From assembly GCA_021823045.1 (NCBI GenBank), contig JAKAPB010000004.1, positions 1 through 19,624 of the forward strand: 19,624 bases of DNA. Direction: 5' to 3'. This stretch comes from Actinomycetes bacterium. Its GTDB lineage: Bacteria > Actinomycetota > Acidimicrobiia > Acidimicrobiales > Acidimicrobiaceae. The translations under genes were made by a program, and so were the position numbers. Below are positions 6,954 to 14,442 of the stretch, piece after piece. The notes below the pieces were generated by a model, which worked only from the letters and a program-made list of their open reading frames with translations, was not told the origin of the DNA and made no database searches. The first letter of the stretch is position 1. Every line of letters begins with the position of its first letter.

Positions 6954-8003
6954 GTGTCTTTTTCAAGTTATCGATCTACTAGAACGACTAAACGCTGGCT
7001 TGGTATTGCTTTATTGGCGGTGACAATCGGTTTGGCGGCATATTTCCTCCGTTCCAAGGCTGTCGAATTAACAGGCATAGAACGCTACTTCGCGACCCTT
7101 GATGTTTGGTATATAGCATTCGCTATCGCTCTGGAAGTGCTTTCACTTATGGCTTACGCTGCGGTCTCCTACTACCTCATACGCGGAATGAGCCGGAGGC
7201 TTTCATACTTTAGGCTTGTTTTGGCCTCGTCAGCCTCGACAGCTTTAGGTAATTCGGTACCATTTGGTGCTGCCGCTTCCACTTACTATTTTTACCACAG
7301 GCTTCGTCGGCTGGCCTTGGACCCTTCAAGGTCTGCATTGGTTCTGGCTGGACTGAATATTCTGACCATCTTGGCCCTGATATTGCTCTCAGTGGTAGGA
7401 GCACTCGGTGACCAGGGCCAGATTGAAGGCCTCGTTTCGCCTATCGATCTGGCTTTCCTGGCAGCGGTAGTTGCCTTGCTGCTGTATGCGATGTTGAAGT
7501 CTGATCTTCTCGTATCCCGCTTCGCCTATTGGATTAACTATTTGAGATCGATGCGCAAGGGAAGAGAGGATGCTATTCGGATCGCCAATGAAGCCAAGCT
7601 CAGAACCTCCTTGATCAAAGTTGGCAGGATTGAGACCTTCTTTGGCTTTGCGGCAGCCATCTTGAACTGGTTGTTTGATCTGGCAGTTCTTTTCCTGATG
7701 TTGCACAGCACCCACTCTCGGATTTCACTTCTGGGTGTTGTGCTGGCTTATTCGGTAGGCGCCCTCGCTGCAAACCTTCCTTTGACACCAGGAGGATTAG
7801 GGGTAGTCGAGGGCTCGATGACTGTCGCATTGGTAGCATTTGGCGGCCATGAAGTTCCTTCGATTGCAGCTGTGGTTCTCTATCGGCTCTTCAGCTACTG
7901 GCTACTGTTACCAATTGGCGCCATTTCGCACGGAGTTATCAAGTATTTAGAGGCCAGGCAGGCTGAAAAGGAAGATGAATGGGTGAGTCATGATGGGATC
8001 TGA
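6954..8003 (+). CDS. Flippase-like (lysylphosphatidylglycerol synthase transmembrane-type) membrane protein
   Basis: A 349-residue integral membrane protein of the UPF0104/LPG synthetase TM family (AglD/YbhN-like), with about eight hydrophobic helices. Family marks are the N-terminal RWLGIALLAVTIGLAAYFL helix, the SASTALGNSVPFGAAAS region (usual position of the family's conserved NxxxPxGxG element), and NLPLTPGGLGVVEGSM near the C-terminus, the most conserved motif of the group. Members are thought to move lipids or lipid-linked sugars across the membrane; no synthase domain is present. The start is GTG at 6954-6956, with AAGGGG at 6941-6946 placed seven bases before it. The small lipoprotein gene overlaps its 3' end by 14 bases. 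The cargo is unknown; proximity to the FAD oxidoreductase/carboxyltransferase run hints at a lipid or isoprenoid role, but this is inference. Confidence 0.82.
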   Translation: MSFSSYRSTRTTKRWLGIALLAVTIGLAAYFLRSKAVELTGIERYFATLDVWYIAFAIALEVLSLMAYAAVSYYLIRGMSRRLSYFRLVLASSASTALGNSVPFGAAASTYYFYHRLRRLALDPSRSALVLAGLNILTILALILLSVVGALGDQGQIEGLVSPIDLAFLAAVVALLLYAMLKSDLLVSRFAYWINYLRSMRKGREDAIRIANEAKLRTSLIKVGRIETFFGFAAAILNWLFDLAVLFLMLHSTHSRISLLGVVLAYSVGALAANLPLTPGGLGVVEGSMTVALVAFGGHEVPSIAAVVLYRLFSYWLLLPIGAISHGVIKYLEARQAEKEDEWVSHDGI

Positions 8004-8400
8004 TTCTTGTTCTGTTAAGCGCTCATTATCTAGAGCTTGTGCTGGCTTCGCCATATTCTGGCTGGCGATCTTCGGAGCCTTGTTATCTGGATGTGGGGGT
8101 TCTAACTCCGTTGCGGGCACTTCGGCGTCTAACTGTCTAGCCTCTTTGTCTGGTGCGATTGCGACCCAGCCACGCGATTCTGCGTTTTTGGGAATGCGAG
8201 AAATATCAAAAGCCGCCGCCAAGAGAATTTCTCGTCTGGAGCGCTACGATGCTTCTGCCCCCTTGTGCGTTATCGGTTTCAGGCTAGAGAATGGCTCAAA
8301 AAAGGTTGAACTATTGGAGATATATTCGCTGGCCAAATCCAAAAGGTTGGGGACTTTTTATATGGATCGGTCCAGCTTTGATCTTGCGCACCCCTTCTAG
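7990..8400 (+). CDS. Small predicted lipoprotein, function unknown
   Basis: A 136-residue protein with a lipoprotein signal peptide: a basic N-terminus (KRSLSR, residues 10-15), a hydrophobic core (about 18-32) and the lipobox LSGC ending at Cys35. Cleavage and lipidation there would leave a mature part of about 100 residues beginning CGGSNSVAG. No domain is recognised. The mature part has two further cysteines (in SNCLA and PLCVI) that could form a disulfide outside the membrane. The start may be either of two adjacent ATGs (7990 or 7993). The gene overlaps the 3' end of the flippase-like gene by 14 bases, so the two are probably made together and may work on the same process in the envelope. 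A hairpin about 80 bases after the stop may end the transcript. Confidence 0.7.
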   Translation: MMGSDSCSVKRSLSRACAGFAIFWLAIFGALLSGCGGSNSVAGTSASNCLASLSGAIATQPRDSAFLGMREISKAAAKRISRLERYDASAPLCVIGFRLENGSKKVELLEIYSLAKSKRLGTFYMDRSSFDLAHPF

Positions 8401-8478
8401 GGTCGGAGCTGTTGGCTTTGCTCATTGGATTGACCCGGTATCGGATTGGTATTTACTGAATCCGATGACAACATGTCT

Positions 8479-8496
8479 AACCCGGAGAGCCGGGTT
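8479..8496 (+). terminator. Hairpin after the lipoprotein gene
   Basis: AACCCGG (8479-8485), loop AGAG, CCGGGTT (8490-8496): a perfect 7-base stem with a 4-base loop, about 80 bases after the lipoprotein stop. It is followed by TCGT rather than a full T-tract, so termination would be imperfect. Confidence 0.5.
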
Positions 8497-8969
8497 TCGT
8501 AAAAAGAGGCGTGGTTAGCTGGCTATTTCCAATGTGTGACGCTTCGGCGGGCGGCTGATCTTGGCCATGTTCAATTTTGATTGCGCTGCCCCTTAGCATC
8601 CCTCGGCATTGTGTACTGTGGCGGTTGAGATTATGGTTTGTCTTAGCGTCTGTATTGTCGGTACATCGCTAACCGTGTCTCGGCGTGAGGGCACTGTTCT
8701 TCAGCATCAACCCCCCCCCCTTGGGTGTGGCTTCGAAACCATGGATTGCGCTGTTCGAGTCCAAGGTTTCATCGACGACAAGCATCGAGGCAATGACCGC
8801 TAGGATCAAGAATTCCCCATACTTGACCAATTCTGGCGCTCACGGATACTCATAGCTTCATTGTGGCGGGAAGGAGAGAGACGCTAGCACCTAAGTCCCT
8901 TGCTTAGGGGATGGAACACCTTTGTGCGCCGAGAGTACAAAGTGTAAAATATCCATGGATTTACCGAAG

Positions 8970-9000
8970 ACCAGCAGCCAGTCTCCAAATGGCTGCTGGT
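8970..9000 (-). terminator. Strong hairpin downstream of typA
   Basis: ACCAGCAGCCA (8970-8980) and TGGCTGCTGGT (8990-9000) form a perfect 11-base GC-rich stem with a 9-base loop. It starts about 40 bases after the typA stop on the minus strand. No T-tract follows, as is common for hairpin terminators of actinobacteria. Confidence 0.65.
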
Positions 9001-9040
9001 GAAGCGGGCTGAAATTCCAGTACATAAGAAGCCGAGTCGG

Positions 9041-10870
9041 TCAACCTACTGGTCGTTTTGCCGTTCTATTCCTTGCTCGGTCGCTCTGCACCAAGGAGGT
9101 CTTACGTATCCTAACTGACAAGGGAGTGACCTCCAAGCATTCATCTTCAGCTATGAATTCCAGCGCAGCTTCCAAGGTGAGCTTCTTGGGCGGTGAGAGC
9201 CTAACGAGCTCTTCGGAAGTGGACGACCTTATGTTGTTAAGCTTCTTTTCCTTGGTCGGATTGACATCCATGTCTTCCGTCCTCGAGTTCTCGCCGATGA
9301 CCATTCCCTCGTAAACATCTTCACCTGGAGCGATAAATAACTGACCCCTATCCTGCAGGTTGATAAGCGCATAGCCGGTAGAAACGCCAATGCGGTCGGC
9401 AACTAGAGAACCCGATGCCCTTGCCTTAATATCCCCAGCATGCTCTGAATACCCATCAAAGGCGTGATGGATAATAGCCGTACCCTTTGTTTGGGACAAG
9501 ACATCGCTTCTTAGTCCGAGTAAACCCCTCGAGGGGATTCGAAATATTGCCCTGGTCCAGCCAAAACCGTTGGCATTAATGGAGACTAAGGCTGCCTTTC
9601 TCGGCGAGACGCACTGCGTCAAGGACCCGAAATGCTCTTCAGGAATGTCTACTTCTAGTCGTTCGTATGGCTCACACAACTTGTCGTTAATGATTCTCGT
9701 GATCGCTTGTGGCTTACCGATTGTGAGCTCGAATCCTTCGCGCCTCATCGTCTCTATCAGCACGGCGAGGGCGAGTTCGCCTCTGCCCTGCACTTCCCAG
9801 GTATCTGTTCTATCGGTACTGAGAACCTTAAGAGAGACATTGCCGATTAATTCCTGGGTGAGTCGTGATCCGATCAATCTAGCAGTGACTTTGGTGCCCT
9901 CTCGACCGGCCATAGGGGAGGAATTTACGGAAAATGTCATCGAAATCGCAGGTTCGTCGACGGTAATGGGAGGAAGTCTTATCGGATTGTCGGGATCAGA
10001 AATGCTATCGCCGATAGATACGTCTTCCAGACCGGCAAAGATTGCTATTTCGCCAGGCCCAACCTCGTCGACTGACTTGCGATCAAGATTGTCTGGCACG
10101 AAGAGTTCGACTATGCGAACCTTCTTCATGTCGGAATCCTTAGGGAACCAAGCGACCTGCTGCCCTTTTCTCAACCTTCCACTACTTATGCGGGATATAG
10201 CAAGTCTTCCCAAGTAGGGACTGCCGTCGATGTTAGCGACCATCGCTGAAAGTGGCATGGAATCTTGGTAACTTGGAGCTGGTACGTCGGCCCTAATGGC
10301 GTCGAAAAGTGGAGTGAGATCCGTGCCATGTTGATCAGGATCCAAACTTGCCCAGCCATTTCGTCCGGACGCATATAGGGTGGGAAATTCGATTTGGTGC
10401 TCATCGGCCTCGAGGTCAAAGAAGAGTTCCAGTACTTCGTCCAAAACCTCCTTTACCCTAGCATCGGGACGATCAACCTTGTTGAGGACGGTAATTATTG
10501 GGAGCTTTAAATCGAGAGCCTTTCTCAATACAAAACGAGTCTGCGGAAGTGGTCCTTCTGCGGCATCGACGAGCAGCACAGCTCCATCAACCATGAGAAG
10601 TCCACGCTCCACCTCTCCGCCAAAGTCGGCATGTCCAGGCGTATCGACGATATTAACCCTCAAACCGTGCCAGTTGATGGCGATGTTTTTGGCGAGGATC
10701 GTGATACCCTTCTCGCGCTCTAAATCCCCTGAATCCAACACCCGATCCTGGACCTCTTGGTTATCCCTAAAAACGCCGGACTGTTTGAGCATTGAGTCCA
10801 CTAGTGTTGTTTTACCATGGTCTACGTGGGCAATTATGGCGATGTTTCGCAGATCTTCCCTGACGGGCAC
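9041..10870 (-). CDS. typA: Ribosome-associated GTPase TypA/BipA
   Basis: This is TypA/BipA, a translational GTPase of the EF-G/LepA family that binds ribosomes and supports ribosome assembly and stress or low-temperature growth. The G domain has AHVDHGKT (G1), REKGITI (G2), VDTPGHADFGGEVERGL (G3) and TVLNKVDRPDAR (G4). It is followed by the beta-barrel domain, the EF-G-like domains (QGRGELALAVLIETMRREGFEL) and the BipA C-terminal domain (IFRIPSRGLLGLRSDVLSQTKGT; LFIAPGEDVYEGMVIGENSR). The frame opens at TTG 10901-10903, which has no ribosome site. The GTG at 10868-10870 is preceded by TAGGAG four bases upstream and gives the usual short N-terminus before REDLRNIAIIAH, so it is chosen here (609 residues). 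The CtaG family gene ends 73 bases upstream on the same strand. A strong hairpin follows the stop. Confidence 0.96.
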   Translation of the reverse strand: MPVREDLRNIAIIAHVDHGKTTLVDSMLKQSGVFRDNQEVQDRVLDSGDLEREKGITILAKNIAINWHGLRVNIVDTPGHADFGGEVERGLLMVDGAVLLVDAAEGPLPQTRFVLRKALDLKLPIITVLNKVDRPDARVKEVLDEVLELFFDLEADEHQIEFPTLYASGRNGWASLDPDQHGTDLTPLFDAIRADVPAPSYQDSMPLSAMVANIDGSPYLGRLAISRISSGRLRKGQQVAWFPKDSDMKKVRIVELFVPDNLDRKSVDEVGPGEIAIFAGLEDVSIGDSISDPDNPIRLPPITVDEPAISMTFSVNSSPMAGREGTKVTARLIGSRLTQELIGNVSLKVLSTDRTDTWEVQGRGELALAVLIETMRREGFELTIGKPQAITRIINDKLCEPYERLEVDIPEEHFGSLTQCVSPRKAALVSINANGFGWTRAIFRIPSRGLLGLRSDVLSQTKGTAIIHHAFDGYSEHAGDIKARASGSLVADRIGVSTGYALINLQDRGQLFIAPGEDVYEGMVIGENSRTEDMDVNPTKEKKLNNIRSSTSEELVRLSPPKKLTLEAALEFIAEDECLEVTPLSVRIRKTSLVQSDRARNRTAKRPVG

Positions 10871-10943
10871 TTTTCTCCTAATTGATATGGGCACTTCGCG
10901 CAAATTGACTAGGAGTACCTAGCTTGGAGTTGCGCTTCGTCGC

Positions 10944-12035
10944 CTAGTTTTCCGGCGTAACCTTCTTAGAGGTACGCTCAAATTCGCGTTCGACGTCATC
11001 CCATGTTATTAGGTCTGGGTCAACCCCAAGCTCTTCGTCTCTATTGGCCCTAAGCAAGATGCCGACTGCGGCTCCCCAAAATACGAGCAGGGAGAAGATT
11101 TTTCCAACCGCTCCTGCTAATTGCTGATCGGCGACGGCGGAGATTCCGAGCGCAGTAGCAGTTTTTGCATACATCGGATAAAAGGAGTGCTTTGAAAAAA
11201 CCAACACGATCGCTGGAACATTAGGAAGAAGACTTTGGGTAAACAGGTAGGCTATTCGGCCAGCTGTGGACAACTGGCGAGTGCCTGGCAGCAGCTTAAG
11301 TGCTGGTATCCACATGATTGCAGCGGCAAGACCTATCCAGAGATGGATAAGGTCGTGGATCAGCCAAGAACTCGCTTCCGCTGACACGATCGGTGGAAGC
11401 ATTGTCGAAACCATTGTGAAGGCGAAGATTACGGTTGCAATGAAGGACCGAGTTAACTTGGAGAGGGTCCAGTCTAAAAAGCGCGGCTTAGTTAGTCTTC
11501 CAAAAACCCACCGAGGAGTCCCTACTAGCATCAGTGGGACCGCGACCAAGGCGATGTATAGATGCTGCATCAGATGAGCCAGTATCGAGTACTTATCGGC
11601 GAGGTCGGCAAGCGGCCAGGAGTTTGCGAAGTAGAGCGTCAATGCCCCCAAGGTAAAGTAGAACTTCTCGCGGGTTGTGCTGGCCGCCCAAAACAGCCGA
11701 TTCTTCTCGGCTAACCAGCCGGGCTCCTCCTCTTCGTCCTCGTCAACATAAATTTCCGGTAGGTCATCAGGGTCAGTTAAATATCTATGGTCGATGGTGT
11801 CTTTGTAAGTCCCGGGATCGTTCTCCGTCGCATAAGACACCTCTTGCTCATTTCTCTTGGAAACTGAAGGGTGCGCAGCGGCATGTGACGATGGATCAAT
11901 TTCCCTACCGTGATGAGCAAGCACTATGTAGTAGAGCAAAAATGCGGCGAGCGTGATCAGCAAGTCCAGGAGATGCAGATTGTACGGGAGTGAAAACTTG
12001 GTAGTTCGGTGGCTTGCAGCCACTAAGAAAAGCAA
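10944..12035 (-). CDS. CtaG-type cytochrome c oxidase assembly membrane protein
   Basis: A 363-residue protein of the caa3-type CtaG family, membrane proteins needed to make active cytochrome c oxidase. The core motif SILAHLMQHLYIALVAVPLMLVGTPRW is the family's HMxQHxxLxxxxPPLLxLGxP element. Further helices follow, including HDLIHLWIGLAAAIMWIPALKLLPGT and SLLPNVPAIVLVFS. About seven helices are visible. Between helix 1 (about 20-40) and the CtaG core there is a hydrophilic insert of some 80 residues with a strongly acidic patch (YVDEDEEEEPGW), and the C-terminus is also charged. The start is TTG at 12033-12035 after a G-rich stretch (complement of 12036-12050) that could serve as ribosome site; a GTG four codons later is an alternative. 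A TATAAT hexamer (complement of 12115-12120) may be part of its promoter. Not to be confused with the unrelated Cox11/CtaG. Confidence 0.8.
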   Translation of the reverse strand: MLFLVAASHRTTKFSLPYNLHLLDLLITLAAFLLYYIVLAHHGREIDPSSHAAAHPSVSKRNEQEVSYATENDPGTYKDTIDHRYLTDPDDLPEIYVDEDEEEEPGWLAEKNRLFWAASTTREKFYFTLGALTLYFANSWPLADLADKYSILAHLMQHLYIALVAVPLMLVGTPRWVFGRLTKPRFLDWTLSKLTRSFIATVIFAFTMVSTMLPPIVSAEASSWLIHDLIHLWIGLAAAIMWIPALKLLPGTRQLSTAGRIAYLFTQSLLPNVPAIVLVFSKHSFYPMYAKTATALGISAVADQQLAGAVGKIFSLLVFWGAAVGILLRANRDEELGVDPDLITWDDVEREFERTSKKVTPEN

Positions 12036-12519
12036 CCCCAGCCCCCTTTTTTTGTTCTAGATGTACAGCTACATCGTATTTCAAAATTCGGGTCAAAGCC
12101 ATAAAGGGGTCAAAATTATACTTGGAATTTGCTGGCTTTGGGAGGTTTGTCCTGAGGGGGTCGAAAGAGGGTGATTGATCTCACGGGAGTGTAAACCCTC
12201 CCATTAAGGCTGAGTCGAGTGGCATCCCCTGTTGCCACGCCGTTGAAGTAAGACAGAGCGAGGAGCAAACGTGAATGCTTCTACCTAGATTGAGGGTAGG
12301 AATGGGTTTGACCCTGTCACTGGTGAGATGCTTGGCAGGTCTAGGGCCAAGCGATCGAGCCTCGGTTAGACCTCGTGGTCGCGAGGTTGTGAAAACGGGA
12401 CACGAGAATTCCCTATCTCGAAAGAGTTTGACCCGGCTCTGATAGAGCGAAGGTCTCCCTTGGACTTGAATCGATTCGGTCAATCGAACGATTAACCCAA
12501 AGGAGACCCATTAACTACG
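12036..12519. other. 484-base non-coding, hairpin- and repeat-rich stretch
   Basis: It holds no intact gene. GGGTCAAA occurs at 12090-12097 and 12107-12114, a looser copy (GGGGGTCGAAA) lies at 12156-12166, and the reverse complement TTTGACCC occurs at 12307-12314 and 12427-12434. Perfect small hairpins lie at 12219-12238, 12281-12299, 12370-12387 and 12436-12448. The pattern suggests insertion-sequence ends or a structured RNA left by a lost element. Confidence 0.5.
12115..12120 (-). promoter_or_regulatory. Possible -10 element for the ctaG-typA transcript
   Basis: The minus strand reads TATAAT, a perfect -10 hexamer about 80 bases upstream of the CtaG-type start. No good -35 is seen at the usual distance, so support is weak. 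Confidence 0.3.
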
Positions 12520-12750
12520 TTGCCAGAGGAAAAGAGAATGGAACTCTTCGAAGTGTATGACGTGACAAAGTCGTACGTCCAGAGGGCTAATTTGTGCGGC
12601 GTCGATCCGAAGATTAGAAAGGCTATGTCACCCAAGAGATCATCGCAATCTGGGCCTCGAGGGTCAGATTGTCCTGATGGTTTGGCTGGTGATTGGGGCG
12701 ATTTCTATTTGTTTGAACCGCCGACCTACTTATTTGGCCGGGGATTCTGA
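12520..12750 (+). pseudogene. Decayed N-terminus of an IS21-family transposase (IstA-like)
   Basis: The first 30 or so residues (RMELFEVYDVTKSY, then CGVDPK) closely resemble the N-terminal helix-turn-helix of IS21-family IstA transposases, which usually open MELFEAYDLTKS and continue GVDxKTVxRYV. After GVDPK the frame drifts to sequence with no transposase character, while another frame reads KGYVTQEI, as expected after a small deletion. The remaining 400 or so residues of IstA and all of the partner gene istB are missing. A good ribosome site (GAGGAAAAGAG) precedes ATG 12538. The remnant runs into the 3' end of the GntR gene, so a past insertion or rearrangement may have set the edge of the downstream block. 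The identification rests on a short stretch. Confidence 0.55.
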
Positions 12751-13478
12751 TAGCTTCCCTGGAGTTGTACGTCCGCAGTAAAAGAGCTAGCCCATTGTGG
12801 GTCAAGACCAGAAGAATCCCGACCGTCTTTGACAAGCTGGTCGAGCAAAAGCTGGCCAGTATGGACGATGTGGTGATGCATTGCGGATGCCGCTGCTGTT
12901 GGATTCCTGTTTTCAATTGCGTCGACCAGCGGCTGGTGTTCGTCTGCAATGTTCGAAAGTGTTCTTGACCTGTCGACTGTGCTCGCACCGAGTGTCATAG
13001 TTATGAACCGGAGGTCCCTCACCGAGCTAACGAGCTTATTGTTCTGCGAGGCAGCCAGCACTAGTTCGTGTAGGGCTCTGTCGTGAGCCATAAAGAGGTT
13101 CTCGTCGTGGCCGGTTGCGGCGCTTCGCATTTCGGAGAGCTCCCGCCTCACCTTTATGCTCAATGCCTCGTCTGATAAGTGGGCTGCTCGAAAAGCGGCT
13201 GGAACTTCGAGGAGAAGTCGAAGCTGGAAGACCTCTTGGAGTTCGCGCACCGAGGTACGTAACACTCGAAAGCCGCGATTTCTTTCAAAGCGAACCATAC
13301 CTGCGTCGGCTAATCGGAGTAGCGCTTCACGCACGGGGGTCCGTGAAATCCCGATTTCATCGGCCATTTTGTAGACGGAATATAGTGTGCCGGGCTCAAG
13401 TTTGCCATTCAAGATTGCTTCACGGATTATCGCCACAACTTGGTTGGTGAGCGTGACGCCGCCTCTTGAACTTTGCAA
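12726..13478 (-). CDS. GntR-family regulator, FCD (FadR C-terminal) subfamily
   Basis: A 250-residue GntR regulator. The winged helix occupies about residues 10-75 (VVAIIREAILNGKLEPGT, ISRTPVREALLRLADAGMVRFERNRGFRVL). The rest is an FCD ligand-binding domain with the metal-ligand pattern expected: D and H in AHDRALHELV, a later H in ADEHQPLVDAI, and the HHH cluster in MHHHIVHTG. Such proteins usually bind a carboxylate effector and repress an adjacent catabolic operon. The start is TTG at 13476-13478, four bases after AGGAGG on the minus strand; the longer frame to 13532 has a non-family N-terminus. It is divergent from the lactonase operon across a 127-base gap holding a palindrome, so control of that operon is likely. 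The last 30 residues lie next to the transposase remnant and could be altered. Confidence 0.88.
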   Translation of the reverse strand: MQSSRGGVTLTNQVVAIIREAILNGKLEPGTLYSVYKMADEIGISRTPVREALLRLADAGMVRFERNRGFRVLRTSVRELQEVFQLRLLLEVPAAFRAAHLSDEALSIKVRRELSEMRSAATGHDENLFMAHDRALHELVLAASQNNKLVSSVRDLRFITMTLGASTVDRSRTLSNIADEHQPLVDAIENRNPTAAASAMHHHIVHTGQLLLDQLVKDGRDSSGLDPQWASSFTADVQLQGSYQNPRPNK

Positions 13479-13531
13479 AACTCCTCCTAGGCGATTAATT
13501 ACTGCAATCAAAATTAGCGTATAGGTAGCCA

Positions 13532-13545
13532 AGTAGCATGTTACT
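13532..13545. promoter_or_regulatory. Palindrome between the GntR gene and the lactonase operon
   Basis: AGTAGCATGTTACT is an inverted repeat with six of seven pairs matched, centred in the divergent gap. It is overlapped by a second inverted repeat, TAGCA (13534-13538) with TGCTA (13547-13551). FCD regulators bind short palindromes of this kind, so it is a candidate operator for both directions. Confidence 0.45.
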
Positions 13546-13605
13546 CTGCTAGAGTCTTCGAGCAGGGATCTTGAGCATCGAGATCGGAGATGGGGGACGC
13601 TGGCG

Positions 13606-14415
13606 ATGGCGCCGATTAAATTACACGTTTTGGATTGTGGTGCGATGAGTTGCGACCTGACCTGGCTTCTTTTGAAGGCGGGAAGGACGATCCGACCAAG
13701 GGGCGAGAAGGATCGCCCTGTCGAGTGGTATTCCTGTACCAGTCACGCGGTTGTAGTAGAGACTCCCGAGGGCCGTCTCCTTTGGGACACGAGTTGTCCT
13801 AGGGATTGGGAGACCAGATGGGCTCCGACCGGACTTCAAGAATTTTTTCCTTACGACCAGGTTTCGGAGAATGAGTATTTCGACTCGAGGCTAGGCCAAA
13901 TCGGATTGGACCTGGGCGACATTGACTTCGTCGTCGCCTCGCATCTTCATTTTGATCATGCGGGCAATATGCAGATGTTCAAAGGATCAAACGCCAGATT
14001 GATCTGCAACGACAAGGAGAAGGAATTCGCTTTTGGCTACGATGGCCCTTTCAATGGAGCCCACCTGAAGGCAGATTATGAGGGTTTGGAGTTTGAAACG
14101 GTATCCGGAGATACCGAGATTCTTCCCGGTGTAACACTTATTGAGGCTCCGGGCCATACCGCTGGCACAATGTCGATGCGGGTCGATCTAGCCCAAAGTG
14201 GTTCCATGATCTTTACTTCTGACGCGATATACCTTGGCGACTCCTATGGCCCGCCAGCTTCGCCGGCCGCGATTGTAAGTGATCTTGGAGCATGGTACGG
14301 GTCTGTCGAGAAGCTTCGCCAGATAGCCGAGTCCGCAAACGCAGATATGATTTTTGGCCACGATGCCGCTCAGCTTAGGTCCATGAGGCTCGCTCCAGCT
14401 GGATTCTACGAGTAA
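13606..14415 (+). CDS. Metallo-beta-lactamase-fold lactonase (N-acyl homoserine / gamma-butyrolactone lactonase family)
   Basis: A 269-residue dizinc hydrolase of the AttM/AiiA lactonase family, which opens acyl-homoserine lactones or gamma-butyrolactone to the hydroxyacid. The metal-binding set is complete: H113-x-H115-x-D117-H118 in SHLHFDHAGN, H184 in APGHTAGT, D206 in TSDAIY and H252 in FGHDA. The N-terminus (KLHVLDCG) and the long segment before the HxHxDH motif also fit this family. The start ATG at 13606 has a G-rich ribosome site (GGGGGA, about nine bases upstream). The gene comes first in an operon with a hydroxyacid-oxoacid transhydrogenase (27 bases downstream), as AttM is paired with a hydroxybutyrate dehydrogenase in Agrobacterium. 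That pairing favours gamma-butyrolactone over signalling lactones as the true substrate; this is inference. Confidence 0.88.
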   Translation: MAPIKLHVLDCGAMSCDLTWLLLKAGRTIRPRGEKDRPVEWYSCTSHAVVVETPEGRLLWDTSCPRDWETRWAPTGLQEFFPYDQVSENEYFDSRLGQIGLDLGDIDFVVASHLHFDHAGNMQMFKGSNARLICNDKEKEFAFGYDGPFNGAHLKADYEGLEFETVSGDTEILPGVTLIEAPGHTAGTMSMRVDLAQSGSMIFTSDAIYLGDSYGPPASPAAIVSDLGAWYGSVEKLRQIAESANADMIFGHDAAQLRSMRLAPAGFYE

Positions 14416-14442
14416 CACTTTCCTAAGGATAAGGGGGTTTTG

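Larger units (their letters stand above)
8401..9040. other. 640-base stretch without a convincing gene
   Basis: No reading frame here looks protein-like. It holds the hairpin at 8479-8496, a run of ten C at 8711-8720, a short hairpin CCTAAG/CTTAGG (8890-8895 with 8903-8908), and the strong hairpin at 8970-9000 near the typA stop. The rest could be decayed sequence or hold an unrecognised RNA. No tRNA or known riboswitch was recognised. Confidence 0.5.

Noticed and set aside
8291..8518. Plus-strand frame of 75 codons overlapping the lipoprotein gene
   Set aside because: It overlaps the lipoprotein frame, has no ribosome site, and its product has no recognisable features; it also runs through the hairpin at 8479-8496.
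8745..8765. TGTTCGAGTCC, resembling a tRNA T-arm
   Set aside because: No matching acceptor, D-arm or anticodon arm could be found at the required distances.
8609..8803. 64-codon plus-strand frame in the gene-free gap
   Set aside because: No ribosome site, odd composition, and the C10 tract encodes PPP inside it; nothing supports translation.
11905..12102. Minus-strand frame overlapping the start of the CtaG-type gene
   Set aside because: It is in a different frame from a well-supported gene and has no family signal.
12090..12114. GGGTCAAA pair considered as the start of a CRISPR-like array
   Set aside because: The units are only 8 bases, the spacing is irregular over the wider region and copies occur in both directions, unlike a CRISPR array.
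12181..12483. 100-codon minus-strand frame
   Set aside because: Composition does not look like protein, there is no ribosome site, and the stretch is full of hairpins and repeats that explain it better.
13115..13450. Plus-strand frames opposite the GntR gene
   Set aside because: They are antisense to a clear GntR/FCD frame and encode Arg/Ser-rich text with no motif.
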